Below, in pieces: positions 20,667 to 30,697 of a stretch of 64,000 nt of DNA. The position numbers were made by a program, and so were the translations under genes. The notes beneath the pieces were generated by a model. That model made no database searches. It was not told where the DNA came from and saw only the letters and a program-made list of their open reading frames with translations. Position 1 is the first letter of the stretch. Each line of letters starts with the position of its first letter. The stretch is from Limnephilus marmoratus (taxonomy: Eukaryota; Arthropoda; Insecta; Trichoptera; Limnephilidae), in NCBI GenBank assembly GCA_917880885.1, contig OU862928.1, positions 38,428,962 to 38,492,961 on the forward strand, in the 5' to 3' direction.

Positions 20667-20937
20667 CAGGGGCGGATCCAGCTTTGGCACCAGGGGGGGG
20701 GGGGTCACATAGCGCCAGGGGGGGTTCTTATAGTCGTGGTCAAGTCACAAGAAGTTATAATTTAATTTTGATAATAATAGACACAAGTAAAAAGTAGGTA
20801 GGTAATTTTGATAATAATAGATACAAAAAATATATAAAAACGTTATGTTTAACAATTTTTATTTGTGGTCCAGCTAGGCCCTGGACCCAGCCCAGGGGGG
20901 GGTCATGACCCCATGACCCCCCCTGGATCCGCCCTTG
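20667..20937. mobile_element. Short hAT-M1 family element
   Basis: Starts CAGGGGCGGATCCAGCTTTG and ends GGATCCGCCCTTG. The flanking 8-mers GATTTGTG (20659-20666) and GATGTGTG (20938-20945) differ at one base, consistent with an aged hAT duplication. Only 271 bp, the shortest complete member in the window. Confidence 0.85.
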
Positions 20938-21280
20938 GATGTGTGAGAAGGAAATTGTTATGAATGGCATTTAGGATAATCGTTGATGACGTGCATACGA
21001 TCTCTTCCTGGGACTATTTTATCAAATTTACAGTGAGAAAGAAGAAAAAGGGAATAAGCCACAATACGTTTTTTTTTACAGAGAGATTAATTAAATAAAC
21101 TCTTTTAATTTTTATTATGGTTGAAATAACATTTTGAAGAATATGTAATTTATATTGTGATATGATATCTACTTAAAAATATATATTGTATTAATTAAAT
21201 TTATTTGATAATTGATTTTAGTTTATTTTTCACGACCAAAAGTATAATCACAATAAATTTTTGCGTTATTATTTCTTTTT
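20938..21280. other. AT-rich unassigned sequence
   Basis: No gene or element boundary recognised. Confidence 0.5.
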
Positions 21281-21360
21281 TTAGCTAACGTTTCGGACAG
21301 TGTTACAGTGTCCATCATCACAGTTACGCTGTCCGAAATATTGGCTAAAGAGGGAGGATG
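21281..21360. mobile_element. Second Penelope-like motif pair, head to head
   Basis: On the - strand 21320-21281 reads TGATGATGGACACTGTAACA then CTGTCCGAAACGTTAGC, lacking the first C of the CTGATGA core. On the + strand 21324-21355 gives CGCTGTCCGAAATATTGGCT. The two half-sites face opposite ways, as if two element ends had met here. Confidence 0.45.
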
Positions 21361-21439
21361 CACCTAATAGAATCATGATAATCTGGAGTAGGGTATAATT
21401 GACCCTACTTCGGTCACTTGAACACATCCACCACACAGT

Positions 21440-22055
21440 TCCATTGTTTTATCTCTTCAGTAACTAATTAACCATCACGCTGATTATGCACTGAGGATGG
21501 ACTGGTACCTTGCTTCATTCACATTCGTACATCGTCTCACACATACCCTCTTGTTATTCTGACTCTTTGACAAGATGTGACTACAAGCTTTTTTAAACAT
21601 TTTCCACCTTTGGGGATGCTGTGTGGAGGGAAGAAGAGAAAGTTCTGGGAAGAAAAAAGGTATGAGGGGTGAGTAGGAATCTGGGAGTCAGTGTGTCCAG
21701 GAGTGACGGACGTGTGAATCTATCCCTCCCACTGCAGTGCAAGGAGAGAGGTCAAAAGGTCAAAACGAGGGATCGTTCAGTCTCTCTCGATCTGGCCCGC
21801 CACTATCCAGAATCGTTTTCCTTCCCAGAACTTCCTCTCCTTCCTTTCCTTAAAAAGACCCTCCACATTGCATCCCCTAAAATGAAAAAATACATGGTTT
21901 TTCCACAAATATGCCCCAGCGATATCATTTCTACAGCATTCAGTCTACTTTCATCCTTCCTCTGTCAGTTCCATGCCTCACTGCCATACATCATCAGGGT
22001 AGGTACCAGTACTTCATTTTGGACTGCTGGCTTGGTTTCTTTGGATGCATAATGC
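21440..22055 (-). mobile_element. RTE-clade fragment split by SINE-A copies
   Basis: 21468-21590 and 21905-22050 match the two halves of the RTE fragment at 14600-15165 (for example CATTCAGTCTACTTTCATCC and TCCATGCCTCACTGCCATAC). The part between them is a SINE-A pair in inverted orientation: 21610-21760 forward (GGGGATGCTGTGTGGAGGG) and 21800-21895 reverse (CTTCCCAGAACTTCCTCTCC). The SINE-A material is therefore younger. No open frame of useful length. Confidence 0.75.
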
Positions 22056-22132
22056 ATTTATTTTATTTTTTAATATCAGTTTATGTAATTTTTTCTATTC
22101 GTGCAGTCGAGCGATTCTATATCTTTTGTGGG

Positions 22133-23108
22133 CAGTGGCGGCGTAAGGGGGGGGCGGAGGGGGCGGTCCGCCCCGGGTGCCAAGCACCAAGGGGTGACAA
22201 CGACAACCCACTCGTACAGACAAAGAATGCGCACAAAATCTCCCGCTGTAAAGACATTTTAATAAATAACTACGTACTCTTATATCTAGCTACTTACATG
22301 ATCATATTTTGAAATGCGTCGCAACTATATATATATATTATTTTTTTTCCGAAAATAATTTCTAATTCCCTTTCTAAAACTTAAGAACCATTTTGAGAAG
22401 CTTGTATCAACACTCGAAGAGATGTGTGATCCCAACACCGGCAAAGCAGGCGTTGAAAGAAGAAATTAGCCAAACTCAATCGAAAATCTGGAGACAGAAA
22501 AATCAGAAAAAGTTATCGGCACCTCTGGAACTTCTGCTTACATAGTAACTTGGCAACAGCTCTACTAACTGAGCTAATTAATAATTTATCCAGTCACTAT
22601 ATAGATAGCCAAGGATGGATTTAGGGGAGGCACGTGCCCCCCCCCCCCAGACGGTATTTTTGTGAACTGTAGAGATTCCATCACAGTACATACTTAGAAG
22701 CTAAAACTGTCTTTTTTAAACATTTAATTTTTCGATTGTTTTTACACTTTCATAAACCTTTCTATACATACTTGAACTTGTAGAAATAAACTTGAGATAT
22801 GATACTTAAGTTTATTGCTAATAGTAATCGTTGATTTTTTTTGCCTTTCCGCCCCTTGTGCCCGCCCAGAAAAAAATCCTAACAGTAATTGTTGATTTTT
22901 TTGAAGGTCCACAATGAGCGAAGTGCGAATAACCAATTTTCTATGTTATCAATTGAAAGAGACAGGGAAAACAATCTTGATATTGTGATCGAATATAACT
23001 TTTTTAAAATGAAGTCTCGTAAGCATGTTTAGTATTTGGCGTTTTATTTTATGAAGGGTGTTTAATATAAAACCGCCCCGGGTGCCAATCTACCCTACGC
23101 CGCCACTG
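22133..23108. mobile_element. Non-autonomous hAT-type element, CAGTGGCGGCGTA ends
   Basis: Starts CAGTGGCGGCGTAAGG and ends CCCTACGCCGCCACTG (inverted, one mismatch). The perfect 8-bp duplication TTTGTGGG (22125-22132, 23109-23116) lies inside MITE X. It contains a truncated hAT-M1 copy at 22612. No transposase frame is seen. Confidence 0.92.
22612..22915. mobile_element. Truncated hAT-M1 copy
   Basis: AAGGATGGATTTAGGGGAGG, GCACGTGCCCCC and the AGAGATTCCATCACAG block match the left half of the elements at 2894 and 32914, followed by CTAACAGTAATTGTTGATTT units. The right terminus is absent. Confidence 0.7.
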
Positions 23109-23407
23109 TTTGTGGGATCGAGATATCGTGACGGACGAGATCTCCTGTCAAATTTGTGTGATTTTCTATGGCTGTTATTTGCTTTTTGATGTCAGATTTC
23201 AACTGTGAGCTGTCACATATTTTAGTTTAGATTGTTTTAAATCGGCGTAGCTGGCCTGATAGCCATAGAAAAAGCAAATAACAGCCATAGAAAATCACAT
23301 TTGATTTCATCAAATCAGATAAATGTGTGATTTTCTATGGCTGTTATTTGCTTTTTCTATGGGCCGATGTCAGATTTCAACTGTGAGCTGTCACATATTT
23401 TAGTTAA

Positions 23408-24407
23408 TAGCCGGTTCACACGTTTCAACTTTAGTTGATCAACTCGACACTTGAAAGCATATTGACAGGTGTGAACCTTCTTTCAACAAAGTTGAACAAG
23501 TTTTTTGTTGACTAGCTAAAGTTGATAGCCCGTCTACTTTTGACGTTCAAGTATGATCGCGCCATCTTGGTTACCATAGTTACTCGCGTGCACAACTAGA
23601 CGTCAAACATTTATGTCCATATTCGTTAAACATTCCTAGTTCTACCGTCATGGAATCCGTTTCAACGAAAAAATATTTGAAATGGTCGGATGATTTGATG
23701 TTCAGATTTATGCATCCCTGTCTTTGGGATCAAAAGCAAGAAGTGTACACAAATAGAAATGCCCGTGATACTGCAATAAATAATATGTGTTTCATTCACA
23801 CTATCTACCCAATATATTATGTTAATGACAAAAAAATAACGGTAAATATTCAGAGCATGCGTCACCATTAATACGCATAAATTAAAAGAAAAAAAACTTT
23901 GTACAAATCTAATAACAATAACTACCTATGTCAAAGTATGACGTTTGGCGTTGTTGTTTTTAGGTTATGGTAAAGCTAATTTTAACGAAATATGGATTAT
24001 TTCCTTGCTTCTCCGGTTATTGTAGTTAGTAGTAATTATTATTAATTTAAACATCTCTGAAAAATTTTATCGCCAATTTTGTAAAGCAGCTCATCAAATT
24101 GTTTTTCTGTCATCCATATCCTTCGGAGTCTTCTAGTTCCATCTCTTTCAAAATTGTGTTGGATGTGCCTAATTCATGATCCATTTTCTCGCCCAAATAC
24201 GACGTTTTTTATGCTTTTTCATAATCTCGAGCTCATCTCGCAAAACATCAGAAGTTAGAGAGACGCACGCACTGACAATTTCAGTTGACGCCATCTTGAA
24301 TGTCAAATTCGGTTCTACTTAAATTGAAACGTGTGAACATAATCTCGTTCAACTTTTTACGTTAAATAAAAGTGGATCAACAAAAATTGAAACATCTGAA
24401 CGCGCCA
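23408..24407. mobile_element. PIF/Harbinger internal-deletion derivative, copy 1
   Basis: Inverted ends of about 37 bp (TAGCCGGTTCACACGTTTCA versus the complement of the right end), with 3-bp TAA/TTA outside. A related uninterrupted copy of the target at 23225-23250 supports the junction. From the left a + strand frame (23650-23871) starts MESVSTKKYLKW and contains LWDQKQEVYTNRNARD, the start of a MADF domain. From the right, on the - strand, a frame starts MASTEIVSA and contains KKRRIWAR and, after frame breaks, QFDELL, the N-terminus of a Harbinger transposase. Only the beginnings of the two genes remain; the middle is deleted. Confidence 0.85.
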
Positions 24408-24672
24408 TTAGATCGTTTTAAATCGGCGTAGCTGACCTGATAGCCATAGAAAAAGCAAATACCAGCCATAGAAAATTACACAAATCTGACAGGAGATATC
24501 GATCCCACAAAAGATATAGAAAAGGTAGCTGTAACTAGGTTACAACAAATATTATACCACTTTATTATTTATTACTTTTAGGTTATTTGTAAAATTAACA
24601 AAAGTTTTCTTGCCGTCTAAATTCTAAAAGTTAAATAGTTAAAAGTTGATGTTAAATATGTCAAAATCCTAA

Positions 24673-25680
24673 TAGCCGGTTCACACGGTTCAACTTTAGT
24701 TGATCAACTCGACACTTGAAAGCATATTGACAGGTGTGAACCTTCTTTCAACAAAGTTGAACAAGTTTTTTGTTGACTAGCTAAAGTTGATAGCCCGTCT
24801 ACTTTTGACGTTCAAGTATGATCGCGCCATCTTGGTTACCATAGTTACTCGCGTGCACAACTAGACGTCAAACATTTATGTCCATATTCGTTAGACATTC
24901 CTAGTTCTATCGTCATGGAATCCGTTTCAACGAAAAAATATTTGAAATGGTCGGATGATTTGATGTTCAGATTTATGCATCCCTGTCTTTGGGATCAAAA
25001 GCAAGAAGTGTACACAAATAGAAATGCCCGTGATACTGCAATAAATAATATGTGTTTCATTTACACTACCTACCCAATATATTATGATAATGACAAAAAT
25101 ATAACGGTAAATATTCAGAGCATGCGTCACCATTAATACGCATAAATTAAAAGAAAAAAAAACTTTGTACAAATCTAATAACAATAACTATGTCATATTC
25201 ATGTCAAAGTATGACGTTTGGCGTTGTTGTTTTTAGGTTATGGTAAAGCTAATTTTAACGAAATATGGATTATTTCCTTGCTTCTCCGGTTATTGTAGTT
25301 AGTAGTAATTATTATTAATTTAAACATCTCTGAAAAATTTTATCGCCAATTTTGGAAAGCAGCTCATCAAATTGTTTTTCTGTCATCCATATCCTTCGGA
25401 GTCTTCTAGTTCCATCTCTTTCAAAATTGTGTTGGATGCGCCTAATTCATGATCCATTTTCTCGCCCAAATACGACGTTTTTTATGCTTTTTCATAATCT
25501 CGAGCTCATCTCGCAAAACATCAGAAGTTAGAGAGACGCCCGCACTGACAATTTCAGTTGACGCCATCTTGAATGTCAAATTCGGTTCTACTTAAATTGA
25601 AACGTGTGAACATAATCTCATTCAACTTTTTACGTTAAATAAAAGTGGATCAACAAAAATTGAAACGTCTGAACGCGCCA
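24673..25680. mobile_element. PIF/Harbinger internal-deletion derivative, copy 2
   Basis: Nearly the same sequence as the copy at 23408 along its whole length, in the same orientation, with TAA target duplications at 24670-24672 and 25681-25683. The MADF-start frame is at 24915-25136. Differences include a short insertion (CTATGTCATATT near 25190) and scattered substitutions, so this is a separate insertion of the same deletion derivative and the two copies were mobilised after the deletion arose. Confidence 0.88.
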
Positions 25681-25977
25681 TAAGAGATTCTATTTAACAA
25701 GATTGCCCTTCCCACTTAGGGTTACCAGGGCTTGAATTCGAAAAGCCGGTTGCAAGCAGTAAAAAATCCTGATTTCTGTAAAAAAGTCCGGTCTTTGGCT
25801 GAAAATAAAATTCAGTAGATTGTAATTAGGTTTTATTAACTTGAATTATATTTTTTGCACATTATATTTTTATCCACTAGCAACAGCTTTCAAAAAGTTT
25901 GTTTTTGTAGAAATTTCACTGTGAAATTCGGCACATGTTCATATGTTTGAAGTTGTATTGTGTGAGTAATATTTCTC

Positions 25978-26280
25978 TTATTGTCTCAACTGACAACCTG
26001 TTGAACCTGAAAAAATTCGTTCCACATTTGCGTTGTGTGGCGTAATCCAAAAAAAATACTGACAAATCTTCAGTAATTGGGTAAAACGAGTGCTATCATT
26101 GCAAGCATTTAAGAAAATTACCCATTGCTTTTCAGCAAGCTCGTCATAAAAATCGCTTGGTGTTAAGAAAATTTTTAGTAGGCAAAATTTTTCAAATAGT
26201 TTAACATCGTCAATGATGATTCCTTTGTTTCTCAAAAATACAATATTTATTTTTATTTTTTTTATTGAAACATATAACAA
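25978..26280 (-). pseudogene. hAT transposase C-terminal dimerisation remnant
   Basis: The - strand frame contains LLKICQYFFWITPHNANVER followed by IFS, the hallmark of the hAT C-terminal dimerisation domain (LLxIA..., NAxVERxFS). The domain stops soon after at a TAA near 25978. Upstream of 26280 the gene is interrupted by foreign sequence with poly-T and TTGAAACATATAACAAAGG, which looks like a reverse-oriented non-LTR tail. The catalytic part of the transposase is not recognisable, so the element is dead. Confidence 0.75.
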
Positions 26281-26809
26281 AGGTTACAATTTTACAATAT
26301 AATATATACATCAATATTTCAATCACTCTCCTAATAAAGCAGCTGCTTGTGTTTAGGAGAGGACAACTAAAAAAAAAATACATTTGTTTAAATTAAAACA
26401 AAAAATATTGGTAATTTAACAAAAAAATATTACCTAGTGATTTTATGATAAAATACAGATAAAAGTAATAAAAATATGGGTTAGTTAATAAATGATTTAA
26501 AGTAAAGGCAAAAACATATAGTCTGTGATATTGTCAAATTATAGCTCCTGATTTTGCTTTAATACATCAAAGCATTTGAATGAGTCCAAAGGTTTTATCA
26601 AAATATGTAGGTATGTAGTCTATGCATTCTGGTACATCAGTTTTATTTTTCTTATTGCCTTCGCCTTCGTTAATTTCATATTTTCAAAGAGATCTCGTAC
26701 TTTTAAAGGAACGAAGTTAGTTTTCAGGTGGAAAATTGTAATAAACAGTAATTGTTGAATGAAACACTAGTACGAGTATATATTGAATTATTTGGCGGGC
26801 ATTACATAA

Positions 26810-27045
26810 GCTGCCATAGCTCAGTGGTCAGAGCACCTGACCGGCAATCAGAAGGACACGTGTTGGCGGCAAGTATCTTTTATCGGAAGATTTTTTCAAT
26901 GTAGATGAGTGATTTTTTTTATTTTTACATGAGCTCCACACAGGAGGCCCAGAGGAAAATAATTTCCCTCAGGGCCTATGTCATCTTTGGGGATGCGGAG
27001 TGGAGGGTTTTTTAAGGAAAAGAAGGAGAGGAGAATTCTGTTTCA
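26810..27045 (+). mobile_element. SINE-A with tRNA-derived head
   Basis: GCTGCCA at 26810-26816 can pair with TGGCGGC near 26869 as an acceptor stem. Between them TAGCTCAGTGGTCAGAGCA is a textbook A-box and D-arm, followed by CCTGACCGGCAATCAGA; the T-arm is damaged, so this is not a working tRNA. The body continues CATGAGCTCCACACAGGAGG, CCCTCAGGGCCTATGTCATC and the purine tract shared by the other SINE-A copies. This is the only copy here with a visible head and the best clue to the family's origin. Confidence 0.7.
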
Positions 27046-27589
27046 GGCTGATAATTATTGCTTATAATAGTTTAACGAAGTTATGTTCGATTATTTGACT
27101 TAGTGACTTTATCGTTCCTTCCAAAGTACAAAGCACTTCGACGATTGAGTTTTTCTCCTTTTCCAGTGAAGATATTCTTGAATGAAATATAGCCATCAAT
27201 GAATAAAGATAGAAAAAATATATTTCGGTAGTATCGCTTTCAAAAAACTTTTTGATAAGGACTGGAGATTTATCTGTTGATAAAAATAATTATTTATAAT
27301 TATTATATTTATTTTTAATTATATACGGATACGTTCATTTTATTTATTTATATTTATCATGCATTGTTCATTTTATTTATTCAAATTTTTATTTATAAAA
27401 AAAATGGAAATAATTGTAATTTTTATCGGCCTTGTATTCCTTCCGGATTTCCAAAATTTAACACTGACCAATTATATACCTACATGGTTTTACAAACACG
27501 TACTCTTTTACATTAGCTGCACTGAGGAGAAAGTAATTTTCCTATTGTATCTCGGTGGAGCAACACTTAACTCCACTATGATTCACAAG

Positions 27590-28599
27590 CAGGGCCGGAT
27601 CTACGAAATCTGGCGCCCTGTGCAGTAGGTACCGATGGCGCCCCCCCCCTACATTTTTATTTTGATTAAAAATTCGTTAACACAATTTTTTTTTAATTAT
27701 TTTTTTTTTTACACTAATTTATCAAATAAAATCAAGACATATAAAGGGTGTAACTTTTCCAAGTGACCTGGCGGTAGCTCTCACACTCGTTTTTTTTTAA
27801 AGAGACGATCGCCAGGAGCCCTATACTCTCTGAATCTATTGGGTAAACATAAATTATGGTGCTATTTTAATTATTTTAGGAAAAACTCTTTGCAAGTTAT
27901 GCTTTAAAATAATGCAACGAATTGTTTGTTTGTGCCCGTACCATGATTTAAAATATAGGTTACGAGACAATGCGGGTGGTTTCGCTGAACTAGGTCCATT
28001 AGACATTCTTGAGATTTACTGCGTTTATGTACCTATATACTCAACGCGAATATTAGAAAAAGCAAATACAAATACAACACAAGAATAGCATCTACAGCTT
28101 CTGACTAGCAACAGGCAGTCCCGACGAGAGACAGTGAGCAGTGATAATAAGAATCTAACCTCAAATTTGTACCTTGCATTTCCCCTGTGTTGAGCGAACA
28201 AAAACTAAACACTGACGTTGGTATCAACGGCTTACGAACAAAAATACCGCGCTGTGATTGGTTATTGAATTTGGATCGCACCTATTCGTCGTAAAAGACG
28301 GTTAAAGATATATGGAAAAATAGATCTTACGTTTAAACTAAATATATGGAATTTGTAAAAAAATTCTGTAACTGACTATAAATTCGTAAGCCGTTGATAC
28401 CAACCTGATGCGTGCGCATTCTGTTTCTTTGGAAAGTGTTGCTAGAGCGTAATAATTATTTCGTACTATGGGTAATTTTTAAACGATTCAGGGAATATTA
28501 TAACTAAATTTTAATACAATATTTATTTTTTCACGGCGCCCCTTCGGAGTTGGCGCCAGGTTTTTCCACGTTTTTGAACGTATGGCAGATCCGGCGCTG
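27590..28599. mobile_element. Non-autonomous hAT-type element inside the zinc-finger array
   Basis: Starts CAGGGCCGGATCTACG and ends GCAGATCCGGCGCTG (inverted). The perfect 8-bp duplication TTCACAAG (27582-27589, 28600-28607) falls within a zinc-finger linker: removing the element joins codons for MIHK to RTHSG. It carries a smaller MITE at 28218. No transposase. Confidence 0.92.
28218..28403. mobile_element. Nested MITE with perfect 21-bp inverted ends
   Basis: TTGGTATCAACGGCTTACGA at the left is matched exactly by its complement at the right (21 bp). 186 bp long, inside the 27590-28599 element. Confidence 0.85.
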
Positions 28600-29745
28600 T
28601 TCACAAGCGAACTCATAGTGGAATTCCGAATGCAGTTATACAAGTGCTCAAAGGGGAAGATTTAAAAATCCGCAGTATGATTCACAGAAGTGAAAAACCT
28701 TTTTCGTGTTCAGACTGCAACTATTCATGTACTACGAAGAGAAATCTAAAAATCACATGTTTACCCACAGCGGAGAAAGACCTTTTTCATGTCCTGACTG
28801 CAACTATTCCTCTTCTCGAAAAAAGTAACTAAAACGGCACTTGCTAGCTCACAGTAACGAAAAACCCTTTTCTTGTCCCGACTGCGACCTATTCACGTGC
28901 TACACAACGGTATCCAAAAAGGTACATGCTTACCCACACCGAACAAAAACCTTTTTCATGTCCCTACTGCAATTATTCATGTTGTACAAAGGAACTTCTT
29001 AGAAATCATTTGCTTACTCCAAGTGACATAAAACCTTTTACTGTTTCCACTGTGACCTATCATGTTCTACAAAGAGGCGCCAAAAATCACATGTTTACGC
29101 ACAGCAGACACAATTTTCCTGTCCGGAATGAAGTTAAACAAGTTCTCAAAGGGACAATTTAAAAATCCACCGTATGATTCACAAAAGAGAAAAACCTTTT
29201 TCATGTCCTGACTACAACTATGCGTGATCTGAAAAGAGATATTTAAGAAGTCACTTGCTGACTCGACTCATAATGGAGAAAAACCTTTTTCATGTTCCGA
29301 CTGCAACTATTCAAGTATTACGAAGAGAAATCTAAAAATCACATGTTTACCCACAGTGGAGAAAAACCCATTTCATGTCCTGACTGCAACTATTCTTCTT
29401 CTCGAAAAAAAAAACTTAAACGGCACATGCTATCTCACACTGATGAAAAACCTTTTTCATGTCCCGACTGCAATTATTTATGTTGTACAAAAAATGAACT
29501 TCTTAGAAATCATTTGCTGACTTACAGTGATATAAAACCTCTTAAATGTTTCTACTGCGACTATTCATGTTCTAAAAAGAGGCACCAAAAAATCACATGT
29601 TTACCTATACAATACAGCAGACAAAACCGTCTTCTTGTCCCGAATGCAGTTATTCAAGTTCGAAAGGAGATTTAAAAATGCACAGCGCGATTCACAGTGG
29701 AGAAAAACCTTTTTCATGTTCTGAGTCTGACTAGGCATGTACCTA
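28600..29745 (+). pseudogene. Decayed C2H2 zinc-finger array
   Basis: About a dozen units spaced 80-90 bp apart repeat the pattern EKPFSCPDCNYS...K..LK.H...H, the classical C2H2 finger with the EKPF-type linker. Readable blocks are at 28644-28832, 28926-29162 and 29292-29675; frameshifts and stops separate them, and several fingers have lost a Cys or His (for example NRLLVPNAVIQV). The array continues left of the inserted element at 27590 for at least one linker. Tandem fingers of this kind bind DNA in host transcription factors. Whether this came from a host gene captured by the hAT element or was a functional second gene of it cannot be told from one copy. Confidence 0.8.
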
Positions 29746-30390
29746 CTACGAAAAATATCTATATGTAATATTATTATATTTAAGCTGTAAACTAACCTGT
29801 GTGTAATAACTGAAAAGCATTGTTCTAACTAAAAACTCTCGCATAACATCAGTCATTTGTTATGTTCCATATATGTTTTCAGGACATTATAGTACCTTCA
29901 AACTCACTTTAACAACACCGACTACAGAAATGTGTGTTTATGTGTATTTCGTGTTTAGAACACTAACGACTACTGACAACGAAAATAAAATAAAAAATGA
30001 CGCACAATACAGTCGAGGGATTAATTCTCCGTACAACAAAAAACGAAAAGGGTTGCGCTCCCTCCCCCTCAAGTGCGTTACTTAATACTTGGAAGGTCCC
30101 TTATGAAGAATATGAGCTGGACAACCAACACCCACAATTTTTTCTTCCAAGTTTTGATTCAGATGCTCCCGCTTGCACGCAGCACACATCATAGCTTGTA
30201 TTTGTGTATGCTATTTGGATTCATTTATTTGATTGAGCGCGACACGGTGCGTGGGACGCTCAGGCTCAGCAACTGTGATTTTTGCGTGGCATGACAAAAA
30301 ATCCGGTCTTGGATGAAATCCGGGCGGAGTCCGGTCTAAACCCTTAAAATCCGGTCTCGACCGGATTTATCCGGTCAGATGGTAACCCTA

Positions 30391-30697
30391 TTCCCACTGG
30401 CATGACCATTGGCACATTAGTCCTGCAAGCCGGGAGATAAAACAGTCTATGCTGTCGGTGACGGAGATAACCATCGGAAACATAGAAACTAATGCTCTCC
30501 ATGATAGCCGAGTTTTCGAACTATCCACGAATCAATCTGAAGAAATGTGTTACAATGAGCACATCCCTTCTGTAGATGGTTCACACCGAGCATGCTCAAG
30601 AGAAGGCAGTAGGGTAGAGCCACGGGTAGTAGTCATTAGTCATACTCCCTCAGGTAGAGAAATCTCAGAAATTTCTTATGAACCTTCTCCAACATGA
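30391..30697 (+). CDS. Possible exon of an unknown gene, interrupted by the hAT insertion
   Basis: An open frame without stops runs from the hAT right border to TGA at 30695-30697. It includes LSTNQSEEMCYNEHIPSVDG and EISEISYEPSPT and resembles no family I know. The sequence left of the hAT (25684-25716) would continue into it but meets a stop within about 10 codons, so an exon would have to start near the hAT target site; a weak acceptor-like AACAAG lies at 25696-25701. AATAAA at 31230-31235 could be its polyadenylation signal. It could equally be chance or part of a repeat. Ser/Glu-rich, no membrane segment or signal peptide. Confidence 0.25.

Larger units (their letters stand above)
22115..24521. 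mobile_element. MITE X, torn apart by two insertions
   Basis: TTCTATATCTTTTGTGGG at 22115-22132 resumes at 23117 with ATCGAGATATC and is matched by its complement ending at 24521. Removing the inserts at 22133-23108 (with its TSD copy) and 23408-24407 leaves about 420 bp. The interior has further inverted copies of TGTGATTTTCTATGGCTGTT and GCAAATAACAGCCATAGAAA (23158-23380), giving a complex foldback. Confidence 0.75.
25717..30390. mobile_element. 4.7-kb hAT element carrying a C2H2 zinc-finger array
   Basis: Begins TAGGGTTACCA and ends TGGTAACCCTA; a perfect 8-bp duplication TTCCCACT lies at 25709-25716 and 30391-30398. The left part holds the C-terminal end of a hAT transposase on the - strand (25978-26280). 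The right part holds a decayed zinc-finger array on the + strand (28600-29745). Both ends have AAAAATCCGG/CCGGTC-type subterminal motifs (25765-25800, 30298-30375). Secondary insertions inside: a non-LTR tail-like segment (about 26245-26560), a tRNA-derived SINE (26810) and a second hAT-type element (27590-28599). Zinc-finger array and transposase therefore share one pair of ends. Confidence 0.9.

Noticed and set aside
23650..25136. MADF-type frames as host transcription-factor genes
   Set aside because: Both copies lie between Harbinger inverted ends with target duplications and stop after the first part of the domain.
26810..26875. A functional tRNA gene
   Set aside because: Acceptor and D arms are good but the T-arm and B-box are damaged, and SINE body follows.
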